From contig JAFEBR010001138.1 in NCBI GenBank assembly GCA_018242565.1, positions 1-64,000 on the forward strand: a stretch of 64,000 nucleotides of DNA, given 5' to 3'. This document shows positions 16,829 to 25,700 of this stretch, piece by piece. A model generated the notes under the pieces. The model was not told the DNA's origin. It worked only from the letters and a program-made list of their open reading frames with translations, and did no database searches. Every line of letters begins with the position of its first letter. Within the stretch, counting starts at the first letter, position 1. This stretch comes from Planctomycetota bacterium (lineage in GTDB: Bacteria; Planctomycetota; Planctomycetia; Planctomycetales; Planctomycetaceae). Both the position numbers and the translations under genes were made by a program.

Positions 16829-16854
16829 ATGCGAGAACCGATCGCACACCGTCG

Positions 16855-18276
16855 TCAGCGAGACGCCACCGCCGCAAACAATGGCAGCAGGCCATTCAGA
16901 TTGGGCAATTCGTCGAGCTTCCAGCAGAGATCGAGAATCTGGCGTTGCTGTGCGGCCGACAGCCGACCTGTGGCCATCCGCAGGAACTTGGCTTCCACCT
17001 CGGCGTCGGTCATCGGATTCTGATCGTGGCCTCGCGGAAACTCATTCTCGGCTACGACCTTCCGACCATCATTCAGCGTGACTTCCAGTCGATTGGGAAT
17101 CCCACGCGGATACCGGGCGGTCAGGGCGCTATCGCGGTGAATCTTGATCCTGGCCACCAGCGCGAGCAGGCTTTCATCCCGCAACCGGGTATCGCTGAAC
17201 GATTCGAGCGTCACATCACCATCGACGAGCGCGACCGCCGTGCAATAGGGCAAGCTGTGATCGGCCGTTTCCCGGGTTTTGGGGCGCCATTTTTCGGGAT
17301 CCTTCCCGATGATGTCGACGGCAGCATCGAACGAGTAGATATCCAGCGATTTGACCTGTGATGCATCGACACCCTGCTGACGCAATTCCAGGGCCGCATG
17401 GATCGCACTCTGCGAATGGTATTCGGCGGGCCAGAACTTGATCGACGTCTTCTTAATCATGAAGTCGTGGTCGCCTGCGACCTCCCCCCCGAGTTTTTCA
17501 GGCTGGAACTCACCCGAGACCTGTTTGAAGAAGCCCATTTCCCCTTCGAAAATCGGGGCCGGACCGGTCAATCCTTCCGCCGCCAGCAGGGCAGCGAAAA
17601 CTCCGTTACGAGAGGCATTGGCAAATGCGCACCCCTTCCATTCCGAGAGTTCGCCGGCGCGAGTCTGACGCAGCGTCACATTGGGCGTCCCGGCGAGGTT
17701 CAACGCCTGCAGAATCTGCCCCTCGTTCAGCCCCATCAGTTTCGCCGCGGCCGCCGCGGTGGAAAAAGCGCCATACGTCACATGATCCCAGCCGTGCTTG
17801 CGAATGCTGGCCGCATCACAGAAGCGACACTGGATTTCGTAAGCCAGCACAGTCGCCGTAATGATCTCACGGCCTGAGCACCCGGATGCTTCACCGGCCG
17901 CCAAAACTGCGGCCAGGTTGTCGCTGGGGTGTGCCGGTTCCAGCGACAGGTAGGTGTCATTGAAGTCCAGATACCGAAATAACACGCCATTGCAGAAGGC
18001 AGCCAGAGCGGGGAAGGTCTTGCGTTCTCCCCCCAGGAATGTCGCCGCGGGATCCGAAGTCACTTTGCGACAAATCGCCCGGGCCACGTTCGGAGCATCC
18101 GCATCCCAGGCCCCCAGCGCACAGGCGAACGAATCGATCAGCCGACGACGGACTTCGTGGACCGTTTTGGTATCCAGTCGTTCAAACGTCAGGTGAGCGG
18201 CATAGCTGGCCAATCGCTCAGCCAGATTTTGTCGGGGGGAGTTCGTGGAGGACGCGGCGTGCGTGGCGGTGGTCAT
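16855..18276 (-). CDS. MmgE/PrpD family protein
   Basis: The 473-residue protein has the length and motifs of the MmgE/PrpD family. It has A-C-A-L-G-A-W near residue 57, an F-L-D-F-N-D-T-Y-like motif (here Y-L-D-F-N-D-T-Y) and an A-H-P-S-D-N-L segment. The C-terminal part carries I-K-F-W-P-A-E-Y-H-S-Q. Known members are 2-methylcitrate dehydratase (PrpD), cis-aconitate decarboxylase and similar hydro-lyases. No prpB, prpC or citrate synthase gene is adjacent, so the substrate is open. Start ATG at 18276. Confidence 0.88.
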   Translation of the reverse strand: MTTATHAASSTNSPRQNLAERLASYAAHLTFERLDTKTVHEVRRRLIDSFACALGAWDADAPNVARAICRKVTSDPAATFLGGERKTFPALAAFCNGVLFRYLDFNDTYLSLEPAHPSDNLAAVLAAGEASGCSGREIITATVLAYEIQCRFCDAASIRKHGWDHVTYGAFSTAAAAAKLMGLNEGQILQALNLAGTPNVTLRQTRAGELSEWKGCAFANASRNGVFAALLAAEGLTGPAPIFEGEMGFFKQVSGEFQPEKLGGEVAGDHDFMIKKTSIKFWPAEYHSQSAIHAALELRQQGVDASQVKSLDIYSFDAAVDIIGKDPEKWRPKTRETADHSLPYCTAVALVDGDVTLESFSDTRLRDESLLALVARIKIHRDSALTARYPRGIPNRLEVTLNDGRKVVAENEFPRGHDQNPMTDAEVEAKFLRMATGRLSAAQQRQILDLCWKLDELPNLNGLLPLFAAVASR

Positions 18277-18314
18277 GTGGCTCTAAAGGGTAAGCAGAAT
18301 TGATTCGTGCCGAT

Positions 18315-18740
18315 TTATCGCCCCACGGCGATCGCCGTGGCGGTAGCGTAGGACCGGCAGTGAGAAATCGTGATGAGGACTTCGCAGATACCGGCCTGTT
18401 CGGCGATTTCGCGAGCGCCCCCCCGCAGAATGACTGAAGGTTGGCCGCTGCGGCTGGTGCAAACTTCGATGTCGCGCCAGCCCACGCCTCGGCTCCAGCC
18501 GGTTCCCAGGGTTTTCATCACCGCTTCTTTGGCGGCCCAGCGGCCGGCAAAATGCTGGGTGTACTCTTTCCGGCGCTGGCAGTATTGGACTTCGTCCTCG
18601 GTAAACACTCGATTCAAAAACACTTCGCCATGCCGTTCGATCATCTGACCGATACGCAGCACTTCGATGATGTCGGTGCCCACGCCGATAATCAGCGTTC
18701 CCGCACCATTGCGTTTTGATGACTCTGAGGACTCGTCCAT
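18315..18740 (-). CDS. acpS: holo-[acyl-carrier-protein] synthase AcpS
   Basis: The 141-residue protein transfers 4'-phosphopantetheine from CoA to acyl carrier protein. The family motifs are clear: G-V-G-T-D-I-I-E near residues 19-26 and W-A-A-K-E-A-V-M-K-T-L-G-T-G near 69-82, whose Asp and Glu bind magnesium. The ATG at 18740 gives a 16-residue polar extension before the first strand. The sequence further upstream is non-coding in appearance. It lies 38 bp from the PrpD-like gene and may be in one transcript with it. Confidence 0.95.
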   Translation of the reverse strand: MDESSESSKRNGAGTLIIGVGTDIIEVLRIGQMIERHGEVFLNRVFTEDEVQYCQRRKEYTQHFAGRWAAKEAVMKTLGTGWSRGVGWRDIEVCTSRSGQPSVILRGGAREIAEQAGICEVLITISHCRSYATATAIAVGR

Positions 18741-18856
18741 AGTCAGGGATCGTAACGAGAAATACCGGGATCCGCCAAGCAAGCGGCCCGCGATCGGGAA
18801 GTTGGTTTCAGCGTCGTCACCATGGTGCTCGGGCCCACGCAGGACACCGCCGCCGA

Positions 18857-19501
18857 TTAATGGGCCTCGTCTGAAACTGGTGCCGAGCGCCGCAGCCCTG
18901 CGATTGCCAGAAACGTTCCGAGTGCGCTCCCCAGCAGGATTTCCGCCCCCCAGACGATTTCCGGCCAATAACCGGTCGTCAGCGGACGGTTTTTCAGCCG
19001 TTCCATGCGACTGACCAGGTAACCATGAAATTCCAGCCGTCGCTCGCGAAGTGACTCGCGTTCATCGAACTCCGCCAGCCGTTGCAGTCGCTCCCGGCGG
19101 GCCTCCGGAGTTTCATTCTCGGGTTCCTGTGCTAACGCATCACGCACAGCCAGCGCGATCGGATCGTTTCGCAGGCCCTGCCATTTCTCGCGCAAGTGTT
19201 CGGCACGATCCTGGTGGTGTTTCCAGGCCCCCAGCAACTCGGCAATCAGAAGTCCTGTGAACACGACCGGCACCAGAAATCTGCGGCCCGAAATCTCGAG
19301 AGCTTGCCCGAATCGGCCCCAGCCCCAACCTGCCACGGCCCCCAAACCAATCGTCAGGACTCCGGGAAACTTGATTCCATCCGGCAAGTGGGCCGCCGCA
19401 ACGAAGGCAAAAGCCACGCCCACAGCCCCGATCACCAGCCATTGCCGCAATCGGGGCGGGCCTGCCGTCGGCGGTCCCTGAGGAGGATCTTCGGCCACCA
19501 T
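18857..19501 (-). CDS. hypothetical membrane protein
   Basis: The 214-residue protein shows four probable membrane segments, at about residues 21-39, 44-60, 75-92 and 183-203. A hydrophilic helical loop of about 90 residues lies between the third and fourth, rich in Glu and Arg with R-R-E-R-L-Q-R-L. No family motif is recognised. It lies directly after trpS (3 bp between trpS stop and this ATG), so it is probably translated from the pyrD-trpS transcript. Confidence 0.75.
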   Translation of the reverse strand: MVAEDPPQGPPTAGPPRLRQWLVIGAVGVAFAFVAAAHLPDGIKFPGVLTIGLGAVAGWGWGRFGQALEISGRRFLVPVVFTGLLIAELLGAWKHHQDRAEHLREKWQGLRNDPIALAVRDALAQEPENETPEARRERLQRLAEFDERESLRERRLEFHGYLVSRMERLKNRPLTTGYWPEIVWGAEILLGSALGTFLAIAGLRRSAPVSDEAH

Positions 19502-19504
19502 GTT

Positions 19505-20482
19505 TCACCGTTTGCGAGGCACAAACCCCACGGCCTGACGCGCCCGATCGAGCACTTCCTGGCCCTTTTCTCGTGCGCGGCGAGCGCCTTCACGAAGAAT
19601 GTCTTTCACGGTGGCGGGATCGGCCGCCAGTTTCTCACGACGTTCGCGAGCCGCCGCAAAATGGTCTCGCGCCTGTTCAAACAAGGCCTGCTTCGCTTCG
19701 CCATATCCCATGCCACCCGCCCGGTAGCGCTCGGCCAGAGCCGACTGCTGCTCGGGGGAAGCGAACAATTTGTAGAGCGTGAAGATGTGGCAGGCGTCCG
19801 GATCTTTGGCGGCTTCGACCGGTTGCGAATCGGTCTTGATGGACATGATCTTTTTGCGCAGTGGCTTTTCGGCTTCGAACAGTTCAATCGTGTTGCCGTA
19901 GCTTTTCGACATCTTTTCGCCGTCGGTCCCCGGGACTTTGGCAGTTTCATCGAGAACCCGGGCGTTGGGGAGCACAAACACCTCCCCATACTGATGATTG
20001 AACTTCAGCGCCAGATCACGGGTGACTTCCAGGTGCTGCACCTGATCCAGTCCGACCGGCACCACATCGCTGTCATAAAGCAGAATGTCGGCCGCCATCA
20101 GCACCGGGTACGTAAACAGCCCCGCGTCAGCCGGCAACCCCTTGGCGATCTTGTCTTTATAGGCATGGCATTTTTCCAGCAACCCCATCGGCGTGACTGT
20201 CATCAGCATCCAGGTGAGCTCAGTCACTTCCGGAACATCCGACTGCAGAAACAAGGTCGCATGGCTGGGGTCCAGTCCCAACGCCAGCAGATCGAGGGCC
20301 GCTTCCAGGCTCAGTTGCTGTAAAAGCTGCGGATCGCGGACCGTGGTCAGGGCATGCAGGTCGGCGATGAAGTAGTACGCCTGTTCGTTTTGCTGCAGGG
20401 CGATGTACTGGCGAATCGCGCCGAAATAATTGCCCCAGTGAAAGCGTCCTGTGGGTTGAATCCCCGAGAGTACCTTTGTCAT
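19505..20482 (-). CDS. trpS: tryptophanyl-tRNA synthetase
   Basis: The 325-residue class I synthetase charges tRNA-Trp. The HIGH-like motif appears as [10 protein letters not shown] (residues 10-19), and the KMSKS loop as E-K-M-S-K-S-Y-G-N. Length and start match bacterial TrpRS. Its ATG follows the pyrD stop immediately (TGA-ATG without gap), so the two genes are almost certainly co-translated. Confidence 0.97.
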   Translation of the reverse strand: MTKVLSGIQPTGRFHWGNYFGAIRQYIALQQNEQAYYFIADLHALTTVRDPQLLQQLSLEAALDLLALGLDPSHATLFLQSDVPEVTELTWMLMTVTPMGLLEKCHAYKDKIAKGLPADAGLFTYPVLMAADILLYDSDVVPVGLDQVQHLEVTRDLALKFNHQYGEVFVLPNARVLDETAKVPGTDGEKMSKSYGNTIELFEAEKPLRKKIMSIKTDSQPVEAAKDPDACHIFTLYKLFASPEQQSALAERYRAGGMGYGEAKQALFEQARDHFAAARERREKLAADPATVKDILREGARRAREKGQEVLDRARQAVGFVPRKR

Positions 20483-21397
20483 TCAGCCATTCGCTTTCAG
20501 CGTACCGATAATGTCCTGCACACTCGTGCAACCTGCGCCAGCGAGCGCGGCGTCGAGTTCATCCACAATTTTGCCCGCCAGCGTCGGATTGTAGAAATTC
20601 GCCGTCCCGATTTGAACGGCCGTCGCCCCCGCCACGAGAAACTCCAGCACGTCATCAACCGAGGAAATGCCCCCCACGGCGACCACGGGGATCTGCACTT
20701 TCTGGGCAACCTGCCAGACCATTCGCAGCACAATCGGCTTGATGGCCGGGCCGCTCAACCCGCCAATATTGTTCCCCAGAATCGGCTTACGGCGACGCCA
20801 GTCAATCGCCATGCCCTGAAACGTGTTCGCAATGGTGACGGCGTCGGCCCCGGCCTCGGCGGCCGCCTGGGCAATTACTCGAATATCAGTCACGTTGGGG
20901 GTCAGCTTCGCCAGAATCGGCAAGCGACAGACCTCTCGCACGCCCCGGACAACCCCCGCCGTCTTTTCCGGATCGACGCCGAAATCGACGCCGCCTGAAA
21001 CATTCGGGCACGAGATATTGAGTTCAATCGCCGCCAGACCAGGGCATGTATCCAGGCGTTCCGCCATCCGCATGAATTCGTCGCTGCTGTGGCCGGCGAT
21101 ATTGGCGACGATCTTGGTCCCCAGACTCGTCAAGTAGGGCACATGCTTGGAAACAAATACGTCAATTCCGTCGTTATCCAGGCCAATGGAATTCAACAGC
21201 CCCGAGGAGGTTTCCACAGTTCGTGGCGGAGGATTCCCTTTGCGCTCGTTCAAGGTGATCGTCTTGGGAACGATGCCTCCCAGACGGTCAAACGGAACGA
21301 AAGCCGTCATCTCCCGGGCATAACCAAAGGTGCCCGAAGCAACCAGAATGGGATTGGCGAGTTCGAGTCGCCGCAGTTTGACGTTGAGAGTGGGCAC
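20483..21397 (-). CDS. pyrD: dihydroorotate dehydrogenase, class 1
   Basis: The 304-residue FMN enzyme oxidises dihydroorotate to orotate in pyrimidine synthesis. It has A-S-G-T-F-G-Y-A near residue 20, N-S-I-G-L-D-N near 67, and N-I-S-C-P-N-V, in which the Cys is the class 1 catalytic base. G-G-I-S-S-V-D-D precedes the phosphate-binding region. Length and sequence fit class 1B (PyrD of the PyrDK type), which normally needs a PyrK electron-transfer subunit; no pyrK is adjacent. The start codon is GTG at 21397. It abuts trpS. Confidence 0.95.
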   Translation of the reverse strand: MPTLNVKLRRLELANPILVASGTFGYAREMTAFVPFDRLGGIVPKTITLNERKGNPPPRTVETSSGLLNSIGLDNDGIDVFVSKHVPYLTSLGTKIVANIAGHSSDEFMRMAERLDTCPGLAAIELNISCPNVSGGVDFGVDPEKTAGVVRGVREVCRLPILAKLTPNVTDIRVIAQAAAEAGADAVTIANTFQGMAIDWRRRKPILGNNIGGLSGPAIKPIVLRMVWQVAQKVQIPVVAVGGISSVDDVLEFLVAGATAVQIGTANFYNPTLAGKIVDELDAALAGAGCTSVQDIIGTLKANG

Positions 21398-21635
21398 GAA
21401 GAATCGTCAATTCGAGTCAGGATTGGAAATTCGACCCGTTATCGTAACCGGCGCAACACCACGTCGCAATGAATAGACACACCGTAAACATCGTTGCCAC
21501 ATCGACTTTGGTTTTTTCCGTGCATCGGCGGCGTTTTCAAAACTCGACTCAAACTTAGCGCCCCAAACGGTCGAATATATCCAACAGGAGAAAGCAATTT
21601 ATTCCACCTGTAACACCCTTGAGCACACTCGCAGA

Positions 21636-21944
21636 ATGACTGTAAAGAACCGCCATCACGGACGACACCCGATTCCCGTTGAACGCCATCTGCGTCGCAT
21701 TGTCCGCGACCCCCGGCAGGCGGATGCAGAATTCGCCGAATCGCATCTCCAGATCGCACGGCTGTTTCTGTCTTACGGGAAAACCGAAGTGGCCCGCAAA
21801 CGACTCAATCGCGTGCTGGACAAGTTCGGCAATACACCCGCCGCAACCGAGTCGCGCAAACTTTTGACAAGTATCGAAGTCAGCTCAACCGCGGCTCACG
21901 CCAAAAAGTCGCACCGTTCGGTCGAAACCGGCCGTCGCCAATAG
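21636..21944 (+). CDS. small TPR-like protein
   Basis: This 102-residue protein has a Lys/Arg/His-rich N-terminus and one or two helical repeats around residues 28-80. They read F-A-E-S-H-L-Q-I-A-R-L-F-L-S-Y-G-K and A-R-K-R-L-N-R-V-L-D-K-F, followed by A-A-T-E-S-R-K-L-L. This is the style of planctomycete single-TPR proteins in which chains end 'Y/F-G-x-T-x-A-A-x-x-A/S-x-x-L-L'. The 3' end overlaps the convergent WD40 gene by 60 bp. The overlap lowers confidence, but the repeat pattern is not that of a shadow frame. Confidence 0.65.
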   Translation: MTVKNRHHGRHPIPVERHLRRIVRDPRQADAEFAESHLQIARLFLSYGKTEVARKRLNRVLDKFGNTPAATESRKLLTSIEVSSTAAHAKKSHRSVETGRRQ

Positions 21945-22781
21945 CTTCCCACCGGAACTGAACCTGACGCTGTAAACCGTGTTGCGATGAGCCGCCACGC
22001 GCGCCAGTTCGGTCCGATCAGCGACGTTCCAGATTCGAACCGTTCCCGTGCCGTCGCCGCCCGCGAGCCATTCTCCGTCGGGCGAGAATCCCAGCGAACG
22101 AATGCGTGCCGCGCCGCTTTCAAAGGAATCGGCCGTCTCACCGCTCAGCGTCCAAATTCGGATGCGACCCTCCATGTCGGCTGAAGCCAGCAGTTTCGCG
22201 CGCGGTGAAAAATCGACCGCCTCGATACTTGCGTTGTGTCCGCTGAGCACATGCACCTGTTTTCGCTCTTCGACATCCCAGATCCGTACCGTTCGATCGT
22301 TCCCGCCGGATGCCACGAGTGACGTGTCCGGCGAGACAGCGACTGCGAGTACACTCCCCTCGTGACCCGACAGTACGCCGCGACTGCTGGCCAGATCGGC
22401 ATCCCACAGTCGCACCACTTTGTCGAAGCCCCCCGATGCCACCAGCGTTCCACGCGGTGCGGCGGCGGCACACGTGAGGTAATCCTGATGCCCCGCGATG
22501 GTGGATTTGAGCACACCGTCCGCAGACCACACCTTCAGATTACGATCCAGGCTGGCTGTCACGATGCGACCGTCGGCCAGATAGCCGACATACGCCACAC
22601 CATCCCCATGCCCTTTCAACGTACCCACGTGCTCTCGCGACTCGACGTTCCAGAGCTTGACGGTGTTATCCAGACTCGCTGAGGCCAACTGCTTGCCGTC
22701 GCTCGAAAACGCGGCCCAGTACACGGCGTTATTGTGGGTGAATTGAGCGAGGGAATTCAATTCGATGTTGGTCGCAGTCAT
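21885..22781 (-). CDS. WD40 repeat protein
   Basis: The 298-residue protein consists almost entirely of seven WD40 repeats. Each has G-H near the start and a terminal V-K-L-W, V-R-L-W-D, V-R-I-W or similar (for example S-A-S-L-D-N-T-V-K-L-W and S-G-G-N-D-R-T-V-R-I-W-D), enough for one closed propeller. I chose the ATG at 22781 with GGAG 9 bp upstream; the in-frame ATG at 22844 would add a polar stretch. There is no signal peptide. It is probably a cytosolic scaffold. It is downstream of the exporter genes but 251 bp away. Confidence 0.88.
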   Translation of the reverse strand: MTATNIELNSLAQFTHNNAVYWAAFSSDGKQLASASLDNTVKLWNVESREHVGTLKGHGDGVAYVGYLADGRIVTASLDRNLKVWSADGVLKSTIAGHQDYLTCAAAAPRGTLVASGGFDKVVRLWDADLASSRGVLSGHEGSVLAVAVSPDTSLVASGGNDRTVRIWDVEERKQVHVLSGHNASIEAVDFSPRAKLLASADMEGRIRIWTLSGETADSFESGAARIRSLGFSPDGEWLAGGDGTGTVRIWNVADRTELARVAAHRNTVYSVRFSSGGKLLATAGFDRTVRLFGVSRG

Positions 22782-23000
22782 TTCGTGCAACTCCGCCCTG
22801 CCGGGAACAACAAACGACAGGCCACGCTCGCGGCAGCCAGCCATCTGTACCGCCTGGTCACTGCCAACAGACTTCGGTCAAAGACGAAGTCGCAGAATCC
22901 AGATTCCGGCTGCCGAACTCGCTGCGCGTGGCGTCAACATAGTCAATCCGCCACGGTGTCTGTCAGCGATTGATCATAGCCGGTTGTTTTCCACGCCGAA

Positions 23001-23015
23001 ACAGGTGGCACCTGT
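23001..23015. repeat. 15-bp perfect palindrome ACAGGTGGCACCTGT
   Basis: ACAGGTG-G-CACCTGT is a perfect 7+1+7 palindrome located just beyond the stop of the GldG-like gene and followed by CCCCC. Short GC-rich palindromes with GGTG/CACC arms in this position are often interspersed REP-type sequences. Only one copy is visible here. Confidence 0.35.
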
Positions 23016-23032
23016 CCCCCGAGCAACGGAAT

Positions 23033-24622
23033 TCAACCAATGCGCCGCATCGTCCAGACCGTGAACCCGGACGTACCAATCACGGCACACAACAGGATCG
23101 TCGTTTTCCAGACGAGCCCGCGATGGTCTTCGGGAGTTCCTGACAGGTGATAGGCAGCACGCCGCCGGGGAGGAATATCCCCCATCAATTCGCGCCGGCC
23201 GCGAAGCCAGTTCACACACGATAATCCCAGGCTGGCGTGAATCCTGCCTGTGGCACCCGTCAGGGTGCGATTCGACACAACCTGCGGACTGCCGATCACC
23301 ACCATGAGGGGGGACGGGTCGCGTTCGTCGGGGCGTTCAATGGCGGCGGCCATTGCCACCGGACCATCCAAGTCTCGGGCACCGCCGGGCGTGGGGGACG
23401 CTGTCCCCACCGGGTCCCCTTCGGCCCAGGCGCGTGGCGCCGCCTGCGAAACCAGTACCGGAGTCATGCGAACGGGGCGCTGGCCGGGCATTGCAGAAAG
23501 TCGCAGACAGCGACAGCCGGCGATATACACCGGCGCGGTATTCAACGAACGCACCAGTGGATGATCCACCGTCGCCGGTAATGCGGCCGCGACCGCTTCG
23601 ACCTGCCCGGCGAAATTCTGCGAATAGACCCGTTCGTCGCCCAGTCGCACCCCATGGCGCTCACACAAACTCTCCAGTCCGGTCGGCACCGGACGTTTCT
23701 GTCGCGAATCGAAGTGGTAATCTGCCAGAAACAAAACGCGACCGCCCTGCCGCAGATACGTGTCGAGCAGGTCGGCCTCGGCGGACTCCCAGGGGACTTC
23801 ACCACCGGCCACAATCACCAGGCTGGCGTCATGCGGCACCCGCTGTGCCCCCCGCAGATCGAGCGACTCGACACGACAGTCGAACTGCGTGAGCATCTCG
23901 GCAAACAATCCCAATCCGAGCGGGCTGTCGGGAGCCTGATCCGCAATCGACAATTCTCCGTGACCGGTCGTCACGTAGATAACTGCGGGTTTCCTACCCG
24001 AATTCAGCCGAGTCAACGCTGCGGTGAAGGCCTGTTCTCCCAGAAAATCGATGTCCGGCGCCCCATTTTTTTCTGTGGCCCGGAACTCCACCAGATCACG
24101 AGTCGTTAAGACCTCATGCTCGCCGGCGACGGCCCGCGCGATTACGACACAGGGAGCCAGCACGTCGGGAAATCGTTCCTGCCAACTGCGGCCGGCAGGG
24201 CTGTCGACAGGATCCAGTTCCTGAACATGCAGCAGAGGTTGCTGCTTCTGGCAGATGTCCAGAAATTCTCGCAACATGACCGCGGCGTTCCGAAACGACT
24301 GCTCCCCGGCCGTGCGAGGCGATTTGGGAGCCAGAATGATCACATCGACCGGTTCCTTCAGAGCTTCCAGAACATTTCCCGTCTGCGGCGCCAAGGTGTA
24401 TGAGCGCCGTTGTGTCAGATCGATCTGCGATGGGAACAGCAGCCGAGCCAGAGAATTCAAAATCACGAGCACGGTCAGCAGGCCGGCGGTACGCCACAGG
24501 ATGCGCCAGCGCCACCCGCGCTGCAGAGTGCCCGCCTGGGGCTGTCCTGTCGCTCCAGTGTGTCCAGCAGGAACACCAGGATGCGGTTCTTCGGTCAGCA
24601 TTTCGGCACTCGGGCGAACCAT
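23033..24622 (-). CDS. GldG-like ABC transporter auxiliary membrane protein
   Basis: The 529-residue protein has a membrane segment near residues 45-65 and another near the C-terminus (505-522), with a large extracytoplasmic domain between. After the first segment comes D-L-T-Q-R-R-S-Y-T-L-A-P-Q-T, the 'D-x-T-x-x-x-x-Y-x-L-S' signature of GldG-type proteins, and later V-T-T-G-H-G-E and G-G-R-V-L-F-L. GldG pairs with GldA (ATPase) and GldF (permease) in Bacteroidetes. The same three roles occur here in order ATPase, permease, GldG. I chose the ATG at 24622, 4 bp past the permease stop. Confidence 0.85.
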   Translation of the reverse strand: MVRPSAEMLTEEPHPGVPAGHTGATGQPQAGTLQRGWRWRILWRTAGLLTVLVILNSLARLLFPSQIDLTQRRSYTLAPQTGNVLEALKEPVDVIILAPKSPRTAGEQSFRNAAVMLREFLDICQKQQPLLHVQELDPVDSPAGRSWQERFPDVLAPCVVIARAVAGEHEVLTTRDLVEFRATEKNGAPDIDFLGEQAFTAALTRLNSGRKPAVIYVTTGHGELSIADQAPDSPLGLGLFAEMLTQFDCRVESLDLRGAQRVPHDASLVIVAGGEVPWESAEADLLDTYLRQGGRVLFLADYHFDSRQKRPVPTGLESLCERHGVRLGDERVYSQNFAGQVEAVAAALPATVDHPLVRSLNTAPVYIAGCRCLRLSAMPGQRPVRMTPVLVSQAAPRAWAEGDPVGTASPTPGGARDLDGPVAMAAAIERPDERDPSPLMVVIGSPQVVSNRTLTGATGRIHASLGLSCVNWLRGRRELMGDIPPRRRAAYHLSGTPEDHRGLVWKTTILLCAVIGTSGFTVWTMRRIG

Positions 24623-24626
24623 GGAT

Positions 24627-25700
24627 TCAGGCCACTTGATTTCTACGACACAATGCCGCCGTGCCCGCCAGGAACACGGCACACGCCGAAACATGGCCGG
24701 CCATCAATTGCGGCTCCAGAGTTCCCCGACTGAACCGCTCCAGATGTGCCCAGCACGAGAGGGACTCGACAATGGCAATCTGCTCGACCGAGAAATTCCA
24801 CGACGCCAGCACACGCGGGGCCAGCGCCAGAAGCAGGATCCACCCCATGGAACCCGCCGCCAATATGGCCGCGGAGACGGGACTGCGACACAGGCTGGAG
24901 CACAAGACACCCACGGCTACGAAAGTCGCCCCCACGACGGCCAGCCCGGCACAGCCCCCCCAGAGGATACCGACGTCGAAATCCAGCCCCGGACTTTCAA
25001 ACCACGGGATCCCATGCCAGTCGGTCATCCGACCACTCCAGAATCGCAGCACCACCAGGTCATAAACCCAGGGAGACAGTGCCAGCATCAGTTCCAACCA
25101 AATCGCGGCGAACTTCCCCACGACCACCGCCAGCGGTGAGGTGCGTGCGGTCAGCAGTTGCTCCCAGGTCCCGCGCCGACGTTCTTCAGCGATCGAGTTC
25201 ATGGTCAGTAACGGCACGAGCAGAGTGCATTCACCGATCAGAAACACGTTGGGCCCGAGAAACTGTGCGAGCGGATCATCCGCTTGACGCAGCACCAGGG
25301 CCGCCCCTGGTGACAGCAGAGTCACCAGCCAGGAGAACCCCCACGCCGCAACCAGCGCTGCCGCCAGTAACAGCCCATACGATGCGGGCCGTAAGAGAAA
25401 TGATCGCAATTCCCAGATCAGAATGGTCCATGCGGAGTTCAGGAACTGCCCCAGAGCTTCCGCCGCCCGAACGAAGGCCCGTGGCCTTGGGGACGACTTC
25501 GTGCTGTGAACGGGCAACGCTGTGGGACTTTCCCCCGTCAGCGGCCTGTCGAGCCTGCGCACTTGGTTCGGTTGTGTCTCGGGCAGATGCGTGCTGAGAG
25601 TCTCGTCCGCGACCTGGGCCTTGACGCTTTGGTGTGGAGACGATGTCGGCGCGGGTCGGGATGTTTCCGCCTGCTCGCCCCGAGTGGCATGCCGTTTCAT
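24627..25700 (-). CDS. ABC-2 type transporter permease
   Basis: The 357-residue protein has a polar N-terminal ~90 residues, then about six hydrophobic segments between residues 105 and 350. The cytoplasmic motif is E-R-R-R-G-T-W-E-Q-L-L-T-A-R-T-S-P-L, the typical 'E-x-x-x-G-T-x-E-x-L-L' coupling region of ABC-2 permeases. Its ATG overlaps the ATPase stop (TGATG) and its stop is followed by the GldG-like gene, so the three genes form one operon. The exported substrate is not indicated. Confidence 0.9.
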   Translation of the reverse strand: MKRHATRGEQAETSRPAPTSSPHQSVKAQVADETLSTHLPETQPNQVRRLDRPLTGESPTALPVHSTKSSPRPRAFVRAAEALGQFLNSAWTILIWELRSFLLRPASYGLLLAAALVAAWGFSWLVTLLSPGAALVLRQADDPLAQFLGPNVFLIGECTLLVPLLTMNSIAEERRRGTWEQLLTARTSPLAVVVGKFAAIWLELMLALSPWVYDLVVLRFWSGRMTDWHGIPWFESPGLDFDVGILWGGCAGLAVVGATFVAVGVLCSSLCRSPVSAAILAAGSMGWILLLALAPRVLASWNFSVEQIAIVESLSCWAHLERFSRGTLEPQLMAGHVSACAVFLAGTAALCRRNQVA

